Positions 22,529-28,877 of a DNA stretch of 64,000 nt are shown piece by piece (the stretch's first letter is position 1; each line of letters begins with the position of its first letter). The stretch comes from a virus: the IMG/VR virus record IMGVR_UViG_3300042695_000360, positions 1 through 64,000 of that record; one strand, given 5' to 3'. The position numbers and the translations under genes were made by a program. The notes below the pieces were generated by a model. The model did no database searches and was not told the origin of the DNA. It saw only the letters and a program-made list of their open reading frames with translations.

Positions 22529-22933
22529 TTATAGTGCGTAAGCAACTACGGTAGCATTTGCAAGGTTAACACCCTGGTGTGTACCAGCGGCAATAACTAG
22601 GTCTTCTAGGTGAACAGCGAAAGCTTCGCTGTTTGTACCGTCATATGTGTCAGCACCGTATGCACCGCCGATTGCTGCAACAGCAATACGTAGGCCATTA
22701 CCAGCACCGCCAGTTGCATCACCTGCACCGATAATTTCGATGCTAGCAACTTGTGCAATTGCTTCTAGAGCAACAGCAACTGGGCTGCGTGGAGCATTTG
22801 GGAATCCAACTGGGTCAGAATCGAACATTGCAGATACGTCTGCGCCGAAGTCAATTTGGAAGAACTGTAGTGTTACGCCGTTCTTGTAAAAAGGTGCTAC
22901 TACCTTTTCGTTTTTGTTTGTTAATGTTGCCAT
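22529..22933 (-). CDS. virion decoration/structural protein, 134 aa
   Basis: Ala/Gly-rich, beta-rich protein (MATLTNKNEKVVAPFYKNGV, VALEAIAQVASIEIIGAGDA, LRIAVAAIGGAYGADTYDG). It has its own late motif (CTAAATAA) with a 50-base leader, an AAGGAGA ribosome site and a strong terminator, an arrangement expected for an abundant virion protein. Codons are of the favoured type (many GCA, GGT). Exact role unknown. Confidence 0.65.
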   Translation of the reverse strand: MATLTNKNEKVVAPFYKNGVTLQFFQIDFGADVSAMFDSDPVGFPNAPRSPVAVALEAIAQVASIEIIGAGDATGGAGNGLRIAVAAIGGAYGADTYDGTNSEAFAVHLEDLVIAAGTHQGVNLANATVVAYAL

Positions 22934-23026
22934 TTTAATGGTCTCCTTAATCGTTTTTGAACTCCCCTATGGAGCTCGTTATGTTTTTATTTAGTCTCTT
23001 TGAAAAAAATTTACTCAAATGACTGA

Positions 23027-23326
23027 TTAATCGTCATCTTTTAGGTCACCCTCGATAACTTTTAACCCTTTAGCAGTTTCTTTACTATCACGTAACTTAC
23101 GTATACCCCTAGTAAATTTAGTAGGATCACCTGCTTTGATGCTGTTTAAGAGGCGCCGCTCTAACTCATACGCCTGCTCAGGTGGGAAATTTTCCTTAAT
23201 GATTGCTAAAAGATTAATTGCGCTATTAATGACATGAGCAGCTCTACTTTCTACAATAGCTTCGCCGTCTTTCTTAAGCGTAATTGAATTTAGTTCTTCT
23301 AATAGGCTTTTTGTGGCTCTTTTCAA
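23027..23326 (-). CDS. hypothetical helical protein, 99 aa
   Basis: Start taken as TTG 23326 because AAAGGA lies 7 bases upstream; an upstream TTG at 23356 lacks such a site. Charged helices (KSLLEELNSITLKKDGEAIV, RAAHVINSAINLLAIIKENF, EQAYELERRLLNSIKAGDPT) and an acidic tail. A CTAAATAT late motif precedes the ribosome site. Function unknown. Confidence 0.6.
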   Translation of the reverse strand: MKRATKSLLEELNSITLKKDGEAIVESRAAHVINSAINLLAIIKENFPPEQAYELERRLLNSIKAGDPTKFTRGIRKLRDSKETAKGLKVIEGDLKDDD

Positions 23327-23373
23327 GTTAGTATCCTTTGCAATATTTAGTTTCAAATAAAGTATAATAGATA

Positions 23374-23420
23374 TTTTGGTAAAATACTATCTTGTTTTAA
23401 CTCAGTAGAAACACTAATAT
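23374..23420 (+). promoter_or_regulatory. TTTTGGTAAAAT motif (copy 2) with promoter for the plus-strand small-gene cluster
   Basis: Motif 23374-23385, 6-base gap, TTGTTT (23392-23397), 17-base spacer, TAATAT (23415-23420). A T4-type late box TATAAATA (23420-23427) overlaps the end, so both early and late transcription could start here. CAGTAGAAAC is repeated at 23403 and 23434. Confidence 0.6.
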
Positions 23421-23444
23421 ATAAATACAGAGTCAGTAGAAACC

Positions 23445-23480
23445 ATGAGTCTACCCACACTTACAGAGGAAAAAATATGA
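23445..23480 (+). CDS. possible 11-residue leader peptide
   Basis: ATG AGT ... TGA encodes MSLPTLTEEKI; its TGA overlaps the ATG of the next gene (ATGA). No clear ribosome site, so this may be chance, but the overlap would couple translation of the following gene. Confidence 0.25.
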   Translation: MSLPTLTEEKI

Positions 23481-23653
23481 AAATTATATCAGAATTTATG
23501 CTAGGACTAATGGAACGTTTAAGTGAGATGTTTCCGGGATCTAGTTATCAAAGCCGCTTAGACGCATATCTAAGCACCAAAGGCATTACCGATGCCGCAC
23601 AGTTGGAAACTTACGTCCGACAATTTAATTCTCAAAAGGAAAACTATCTATGA
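23477..23653 (+). CDS. small protein, 58 aa (DUF3563-like)
   Basis: MKIISEFMLGLMERLSEMFP, then GSSYQSRLDAYLSTKGITDA and AQLETYVRQFNSQ. An amphipathic N-terminal helix, then the pattern of a short region followed by LE.(Y/R)VRQF that recalls the bacterial DUF3563 proteins (common in Burkholderiales). AGAGGA ribosome site. Its TGA overlaps the next ATG. Function unknown; likely host-derived. Confidence 0.65.
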   Translation: MKIISEFMLGLMERLSEMFPGSSYQSRLDAYLSTKGITDAAQLETYVRQFNSQKENYL

Positions 23654-23772
23654 AAAAATTACTAAACATTCTATACGAAATTGGCCTAAGCATTGGTCAA
23701 GCTCGTGCTGCTTCTGCTATGGTTCGTGCAGGCATGCACAAAGAAGCACAGACATTACTGGCTGGCAAGTAA
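23650..23772 (+). CDS. micro-protein, 40 aa
   Basis: MKKLLNILYEIGLSIGQARA, then ASAMVRAGMHKEAQTLLAGK. Two short helices with a Lys-rich start; the second (ARAASAMVRAGMHKEAQ) resembles short helical proteins found beside DUF3563 in bacteria. ATG overlaps the previous stop (ATGA), so co-translated. Too short for domain assignment. Confidence 0.6.
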   Translation: MKKLLNILYEIGLSIGQARAASAMVRAGMHKEAQTLLAGK

Positions 23773-23793
23773 TATCGTATTTTGTCAGATCGC

Positions 23794-23850
23794 TTTACAC
23801 AGCGTAACAAGATCTATATAATAAATACTTAGGCAGTAATGATACTGCTT
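23794..23850 (+). promoter_or_regulatory. promoter and leader hairpin of the 84-aa gene
   Basis: TTTACA (23794-23799), 17-base spacer, TATAAT (23817-23822), which also reads TAATAAATA, a late-box variant. A leader hairpin GCAGTA-ATGA-TACTGC (23833-23848) follows, then an AAGGAG ribosome site before ATG 23879. Confidence 0.6.
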
Positions 23851-23878
23851 ATACAAACATACACACAAGGAGAAAAAT

Positions 23879-24133
23879 ATGTTTTCAGCATTTGCACCAT
23901 ACTTTACGCTCGAGGCACAGATCGATGCGTTTCAAACTACCAAGCGTGGTTTAACAGATAAGATCATCACTGATCCTACATTGAACAAAGCGGCACACCA
24001 ATACATCGATGCTCAGACTACATTTGCCAAGATGTTGTCTAAGAACTTCGCTGATCTTGCCAAGTATTCCGTGGATTCTTTTGCCAACAAGGCATTTCCA
24101 CAGACTAAAGAAAAAGCCACTACTAAGGCTTAA
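23879..24133 (+). CDS. phasin-like small helical protein, 84 aa
   Basis: MFSAFAPYFTLEAQIDAFQT, then a helix DPTLNKAAHQYIDAQTTFAK and MLSKNFADLAKYSVDSFANK. The amphipathic helix pattern resembles short phasins that coat polyhydroxyalkanoate granules in betaproteobacteria, but the similarity is only in pattern. Strong AAGGAG site, own promoter. If a real phasin it would touch host carbon storage; an alternative is an unrelated helical phage protein. Confidence 0.6.
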   Translation: MFSAFAPYFTLEAQIDAFQTTKRGLTDKIITDPTLNKAAHQYIDAQTTFAKMLSKNFADLAKYSVDSFANKAFPQTKEKATTKA

Positions 24134-24155
24134 TACACACATACAGGAAAAAAAT

Positions 24156-24425
24156 ATGACAGACTTTAATACACCAAAGCTACCAGAAGTTAAATTTAAT
24201 AAGAACGGCTACGAAATCCGTACAGACATTCTAGGCATGGCAAAAAGCCTAGTACAAGAAGATTTCCATGCTAAATTTCAAGGCTGGGAAATGACTGCTA
24301 CTCGTGACGAGAAGACTGGTCAGATCGTCAGTACTGTTGCAATGCCGACTTTTCCAGGACTAGACAAAGTTCTTGAAACAGCAGAAAAAATGTACGCATT
24401 TGTCAACGCTGGCGCCAAGAAATAA
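24156..24425 (+). CDS. hypothetical protein, 89 aa (parental copy of a duplicated gene)
   Basis: [20 protein letters not shown], then IRTDILGMAKSLVQEDFHAK, FQGWEMTATRDEKTGQIVST and a helical end TAEKMYAFVNAGAKK. Compact alpha/beta protein; the YEIRTDILGMA head is familiar from aquatic T4-like phages but has no function. AGGAAA ribosome site. A 5'-truncated, diverged copy lies at 28540-28785, about 80 percent identical by eye. Followed by a GGGC-ATA-GCCC mini-hairpin and a terminator, both also present in the copy. Confidence 0.7.
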   Translation: MTDFNTPKLPEVKFNKNGYEIRTDILGMAKSLVQEDFHAKFQGWEMTATRDEKTGQIVSTVAMPTFPGLDKVLETAEKMYAFVNAGAKK

Positions 24426-24501
24426 TTTATAATAATATTAGGGCATAGCCCATAAAATAATATACTAGAAAATAAAAAAGGACCTTCGGGTCCTTTTTTT
24501 A
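24180..24501 (+). repeat. direct repeat unit A (gene plus terminator)
   Basis: About 320 bases covering most of the 89-aa gene, the GGGCATAGCCC hairpin and the GGACC terminator are repeated in the same orientation at 28545-28860, including a run of about 44 identical bases around 24284 and 28645. The two units flank the metallopeptidase/glycosyltransferase cassette. Confidence 0.75.
24479..24501 (+). terminator. bidirectional intrinsic terminator
   Basis: AGGACC-TTCG-GGTCCT (24479-24494) followed by a T-run on plus and preceded by A-run (T-run on minus). It ends the plus-strand gene and overlaps the stop region of the minus-strand metallopeptidase. Confidence 0.85.
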
Positions 24502-24903
24502 TAGTGGCTTGCTTCTTAGATAGTTAGGATATCGTTTATTGAAGTTACGCATAATAACTCCTGCTATCTCATGTGCTTGATTTTCATGCGGACTACCTGT
24601 TTCACCACTAGTATCCGTTAGCTCACCTTGCTGATCTTGTTTGTAATGAACCAGCTCGTGTGCCACTGTTCTCAGTATGTCAACAGGGTGACGGTTCTTT
24701 AAGGCAACTAACAGCATATTCTCACTCGGCACGTATGCACCAAAGCTGGGCTGCTCGCCTGTATTTAGATCCGGGGCAAACTGCATCTTAGGCAACTGAT
24801 CTATTTCAAGGATCTCCATAGCTAGAGGTAGAAACTTTTGAAACATTTCCACAACGTTGGCATTTTCCTCTGCGCCTTCAACAATAAACTGACGTGCTCT
24901 CAT
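24499..24903 (-). CDS. zinc metallopeptidase-like protein (HExxH), possible internal head protein
   Basis: 134 residues. Zinc-site motif TVAHELVHYKQDQQGE (about residues 82-97) with HExxH, and a downstream ENQAHEIAG that could give the third ligand, in the style of SprT/minigluzincin proteins. The first residues MRARQFIVEGA match the T4 capsid-targeting head with an IVE-G cleavage site, so the enzyme may be packed in the capsid and injected with DNA. TAAATA motif 5 bases before ATG contains the glycosyltransferase stop; no ribosome site. Substrate unknown. Confidence 0.72.
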   Translation of the reverse strand: MRARQFIVEGAEENANVVEMFQKFLPLAMEILEIDQLPKMQFAPDLNTGEQPSFGAYVPSENMLLVALKNRHPVDILRTVAHELVHYKQDQQGELTDTSGETGSPHENQAHEIAGVIMRNFNKRYPNYLRSKPL

Positions 24904-24911
24904 AGCAGTAT

Positions 24912-27900
24912 TTAGCGCCGAACAAAATGATAATCACCGTCGGGTCCGTTGTTGCTAAAGATACCCAAACAGTCGAACCCTTGTGTGTCCATATATGCTA
25001 TTACATCATCTTTTAACGGGGCACCTTTATTGTATTCTACAACCTGTAGTTCTAGAATAACATGTTTCACTGTGGATAATGTTTCTACAGCACCCTTTAG
25101 CACATCTAACTCTGCACCTTGTACATCCATTTTAATCATATCTGGGGGAGGAAAGTTTTTAAGGCGGCGTACAGCATCTAGGGTCACTGTCTTTAGCCTA
25201 CGACGATGTGTTTCGTTAAAGTAGTTGACTGTTTCGGGATTTACTTCTTCGTTTTCTTTGTAATAACTGTTGCCACCCGGATGTACATCATTTTGATAGA
25301 AGTCAACTTCTTTGCCACTCTGGTCACTTAGCACACCCATATGATATTGCAAATTACGTTCTTTATATAGGAACTCGCTACTGTCCATTGCTTCAAATAC
25401 AACATACTTTGCTCGATCCCAAATACGTTGTGCTTCGTTAGTCCAGTGCAGAACACATGCACCGATATCGTATATAACCTTTGGTTCAAACCCTTCATTC
25501 TTGAGTTTGGCAAGATAATCTACATGGTTACGAGGAATCAGTCGTTGACTTCCTAACTCCCGTAAACGATCCTGTATGTTAAACGGTGTTACATCTGGGG
25601 CAGCAGTAATGGCATTATCTACATTAAAAGTAAAGCTGCCAGTATGGCTGCATAACACACTGGGATCTGCCCAAATTTTAAATCCTTTGTCCCGGGCCTT
25701 GCGACAGAAATCTACATCTTCTGAAACAGTGTTCCTATGATCGATAGCACTATAATACTTAAATTGTGGATAACCTATTTCACACATAACTTCTGCTTTG
25801 ACTAGAGCACAACCAAATCCACAGCCGGCAATTTCAACTAAAGGTCTACCCTTTAGCTTTTCATACGGCATATTGCTTACTCCGCCATTCTGATTGTGTT
25901 CATATATTTCTAAAATATGTAATCCAGGTTTACGTTGTATGTATAAACCGCTGACAACATCCTTATCGTGCGATAGCAACTTTGACAGTGTGTTAGGAGG
26001 GAAGCTAATATCACTATCTACACTGAATAGATAATCAAATCCTTTTACTACCCAGTCGGCAATCAAGTTGCGTACCTGATCAATATTGTATCCGTAAAAA
26101 TATTGGAACGTTGCTTCGTAGCCCTCGGGGATGATTAAGTCATAGATACTTTTAAAAGTTTCCGGTTCAATATTACGAGCTGTTGGAATTGCTATGAGAA
26201 TCTTTTTTTTAGATGGATTCATTTTTTTAATAATAGATTTAGCTGCTACGTTTTGTTCAATAGCATTTACTTTGTAATCGTTGAGTGGATTAACATCATT
26301 GTAATTATATACAATATCTTGTAGACATTTAACTTTACTAGGATCAGCATTTTCGATTAGTGCATAGAAAATACTGCCGTCACCGCCTGCCTTATACCAT
26401 GCACCTGTGTCATCTTGGAATAGGCTATCGTCTAGACCGTCAATTAACTGTTGTTTAAATGTGCGTAGGTGTGTGTAAGGTAAGATCCAATTAAAGTGAT
26501 GATTCCTGTATTCTTTGCTGTTCTTTACGTGCTCGGGATAAGGCTGACTAATCAATGGAATATTATCAACCATTGACCAGCAACTACCGTAGGTAAATTC
26601 TGTTGTGCCGTCATACACATTGTTATAGTAGCTGAACACAGTGTTGTCATTAACTAGACTGTCGTCACCGTCGAGTATCATTACAATAGCATTGGGATCT
26701 TGTAGACTTCTAAATGTATCTATTTGATTTTTTACTGCGCCTACGTTATTTTGATTTTCAATAACTTCAAACTTGGCTCGAATGTGTGCAGGATAGGCTG
26801 ACAGTGCAGTGTACAATGCTTCCAGTGTATTATCAGTACTTGCATCGTCTACCAAAATACATCGATAGTTGTCGTAGTCTTGTGTAGCAATACTGTTGAT
26901 GCAACGTGCAATATAATTTTTGCAATTGTAGAATGTGCTAACAACCACAATAGGTTGCTCTGTTCCCGGCTTGTAATCTTCTAATTCAACTGTATTATGA
27001 AACTTGCGATTGTAAATCTTGTGCAGTCTGTGGTTGATTTTGCTAACAGCACGATAGTCACTGCTGCTTAGATAATGTCCTGTCTTTTTATAAAAATGCT
27101 GCTTCCATTGCAGTGCTACACTGTCCCAACCCGCAATGTCTTTAACAATGTTGCAATAGTATTGTTTCTGTTGATGTAGATACGGATTACGATATGCTTC
27201 TACCGTGGTCTTGACAAACTGTTCAACCTGTGTTGGTACACTGATATCCGGAAACAGTCCATTGGGTTCAATAGCATAGTCAATTAAGTAACAAGCACCT
27301 GCCACTGCAATTTCTTCTAATGCACCAAAGCGGCAAGTTATGATAGGAGTGTTGTAGCATAAACTCTCCATTGATGAAATGCCGTAGGTTTCCGGAAACG
27401 CTGCCGGATACAGCATGAAGTTAGCAGTAGTTAGTATATCGGCAATTTCTTTCTGCGGTATAACACCTGTAAATTCTATACCTTGTGCTGCTAGCTGCGG
27501 ATCAGCAGCCATCTCGCGCCAATCTTTTTCTTGTTGATCAGGTTCTGCATTTGTGCTAAATCTATAGTAGCCGCCTATGACTTTTAGTTTAGCTTCAGGT
27601 ATATGTCGCTTGACATGTGGCCAGATCATTTTAACCAGCGGAATCATTCCTTTGGTCACTGATGCATTATAAACAAACAAATTCTTATCTTTGGCTTTGA
27701 TATCCACTTCGCGATTATAGATGCGTACACCGTTACGTGTGATGAACATCTTACGCTTTAGTACTTCGAAGTTTCGTCTGCGGCCATGATGACAGTTAGT
27801 AACATAGGTTAGGTGGAAATCGCTTAGTGTAAAGATGTCTGTAATTCTATCTGCAACAGCAAGCTCTTCGATCAAGTTATCGCCTAGACAGAATGTGTCG

Positions 27901-28280
27901 TGCATCCACAATACTCGCATTTTAGCTTTACTGATAATCCTGTCGTATAGATTCATAGACATGAATGGTACACTGCGATTATCGTTTAATCTCGGATAAT
28001 CTTTCGGATCAGTGAATGGAATAATTGTGCGACTGCTTATAACAATATCAAACTCGTGATTGTTAGCTAGATCTGTAAGTGGCCTATAAGTTACTGTGTC
28101 GTACTTGCCAGGTACTGCATGATCAATGTTACAGTTATTGAACACTGTAACATCAAATCCAATTTGTGCGAGTTCCCTACTCATTAGGATAACAGCACTT
28201 TCGCTGCCTCCTAGTCCTTGTTTGAATACCGTAGTTCCGTCGTATGGGATGCCGATAATATCTATAATAGCTAGCTTCAT
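24912..28280 (-). CDS. four-domain glycosyltransferase / FkbM methyltransferase fusion, 1122 aa
   Basis: Domain 1 (about 1-400): GT-B, GT4-like, with GLGGSESAVILMSRELAQIG near the start and ETYGISSMESLCYNTPIITC, the donor-binding region. Domain 2 (about 440-640): GT-A, GT2-like, with VVVSTFYNC, LVDDASTDNT and ILDGDDS. Domain 3 (about 688-900): another GT-A with ILIAIPTARN, FSVDSDISFPPN and GCGFGCALVKAEV. Domain 4 (about 934-1122): FkbM-type methyltransferase with VIYDIGACVLHW and IKMDVQGAELDVLKGAV. Likely builds and caps (O-methylates) a glycan on phage or host surface. No membrane segments. Its promoter places the mRNA start one base before ATG. Lies in a cassette between duplicated genes, so probably acquired. 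Confidence 0.88.
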   Translation of the reverse strand: MKLAIIDIIGIPYDGTTVFKQGLGGSESAVILMSRELAQIGFDVTVFNNCNIDHAVPGKYDTVTYRPLTDLANNHEFDIVISSRTIIPFTDPKDYPRLNDNRSVPFMSMNLYDRIISKAKMRVLWMHDTFCLGDNLIEELAVADRITDIFTLSDFHLTYVTNCHHGRRRNFEVLKRKMFITRNGVRIYNREVDIKAKDKNLFVYNASVTKGMIPLVKMIWPHVKRHIPEAKLKVIGGYYRFSTNAEPDQQEKDWREMAADPQLAAQGIEFTGVIPQKEIADILTTANFMLYPAAFPETYGISSMESLCYNTPIITCRFGALEEIAVAGACYLIDYAIEPNGLFPDISVPTQVEQFVKTTVEAYRNPYLHQQKQYYCNIVKDIAGWDSVALQWKQHFYKKTGHYLSSSDYRAVSKINHRLHKIYNRKFHNTVELEDYKPGTEQPIVVVSTFYNCKNYIARCINSIATQDYDNYRCILVDDASTDNTLEALYTALSAYPAHIRAKFEVIENQNNVGAVKNQIDTFRSLQDPNAIVMILDGDDSLVNDNTVFSYYNNVYDGTTEFTYGSCWSMVDNIPLISQPYPEHVKNSKEYRNHHFNWILPYTHLRTFKQQLIDGLDDSLFQDDTGAWYKAGGDGSIFYALIENADPSKVKCLQDIVYNYNDVNPLNDYKVNAIEQNVAAKSIIKKMNPSKKKILIAIPTARNIEPETFKSIYDLIIPEGYEATFQYFYGYNIDQVRNLIADWVVKGFDYLFSVDSDISFPPNTLSKLLSHDKDVVSGLYIQRKPGLHILEIYEHNQNGGVSNMPYEKLKGRPLVEIAGCGFGCALVKAEVMCEIGYPQFKYYSAIDHRNTVSEDVDFCRKARDKGFKIWADPSVLCSHTGSFTFNVDNAITAAPDVTPFNIQDRLRELGSQRLIPRNHVDYLAKLKNEGFEPKVIYDIGACVLHWTNEAQRIWDRAKYVVFEAMDSSEFLYKERNLQYHMGVLSDQSGKEVDFYQNDVHPGGNSYYKENEEVNPETVNYFNETHRRRLKTVTLDAVRRLKNFPPPDMIKMDVQGAELDVLKGAVETLSTVKHVILELQVVEYNKGAPLKDDVIAYMDTQGFDCLGIFSNNGPDGDYHFVRR

Positions 28281-28287
28281 GCTATTA

Positions 28288-28315
28288 ATTATACAGTATA
28301 TCTTAGTAGGGTCAA
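28288..28315 (-). promoter_or_regulatory. sigma-70 promoter of the glycosyltransferase gene
   Basis: TTGACC (28310-28315), 16-base spacer, TATAAT (28288-28293). Predicted start near 28281, directly before ATG 28280; no ribosome site. Confidence 0.65.
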
Positions 28316-28402
28316 TGATATTGATTTTTACTCATTGATCGGATAATGCTCGTGAAATTAATCTTTTAATAATCTAGGTAAGACTCTGTCAGTGCTGTAA
28401 AG

Positions 28403-28538
28403 TTAAGAAGTTTGGAAAGGACCTGCAGGTGCCGTGAAGTTAGCAGTGTAACGTGCTACACCATTGGTAATTCTGAAGTCACTAATGTATCCGTTCAAAT
28501 AATCACCAGCCTGGCCTCCAAAGTTTTGAAACCCCAAA
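28403..28538 (-). pseudogene. orphan 3' fragment of a LamG-type tail gene
   Basis: Reading frame without a start, ending TAA 28403-28405. It encodes [20 protein letters not shown], then [19 protein letters not shown]. This is the C-terminal end of the LamG adhesin family: compare [20 protein letters not shown] at the end of the intact gene 28878-33458. Homology stops near 28538 where the truncated small gene begins. A remnant of a former tail gene, left by recombination. Confidence 0.8.
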
Positions 28539-28539
28539 A

Positions 28540-28785
28540 TTGCCAGAAGTTAAATTCAACAAAAACGGATACGAAATCCGTACAGATATCCTAGATATGG
28601 CAAAGGGACTAGTAAGCGAAGAATTTCATTCCAAATTTCAAGGTTGGGAAATGACTGCTACTCGTGACGAGAAGACTGGTCAGATCGTTACCAAAGTTGG
28701 TATGCCAGAGTTTCCAGGACTTGAAAAAGTTCTTGAGACAGCGGAAAAAATGTATAGTTTTGTCAATGCTGGTGCTAAGAAATAA
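28540..28785 (+). pseudogene. 5'-truncated copy of the 89-aa gene
   Basis: Starts abruptly at [20 protein letters not shown] and continues to FVNAGAKK as in 24156-24425. The first seven codons, the ATG and the ribosome site are missing; only a TTG stands in frame at 28540. Substitutions are spread over the copy (many synonymous), so it was either duplicated long ago or came from a related phage. May still be translated weakly from TTG, but more likely a remnant. Confidence 0.75.
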
Positions 28786-28860
28786 TTTTATAATAATAAT
28801 ATTAGGGCATAGCCCAAACATAATATAGTAAGTAATGAAAAAGGACCCGAAGGTCCTTTT
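28545..28860 (+). repeat. direct repeat unit B (truncated gene plus terminator)
   Basis: Second copy of the unit at 24180-24501, including the GGGC-ATA-GCCC mini-hairpin (near 28804) and a GGACC terminator whose loop is CGAA instead of TTCG on the plus strand. Confidence 0.75.
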
Positions 28861-28862
28861 TC
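28836..28862 (-). terminator. bidirectional intrinsic terminator after the LamG adhesin
   Basis: AGGACC-TTCG-GGTCCT on the minus strand (28842-28857) followed by TTTTTCATT; also works on plus with a T-run. It ends the fibre gene 28878-33458. Confidence 0.8.
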
Positions 28863-28877
28863 TATAGTATTTCGCTG

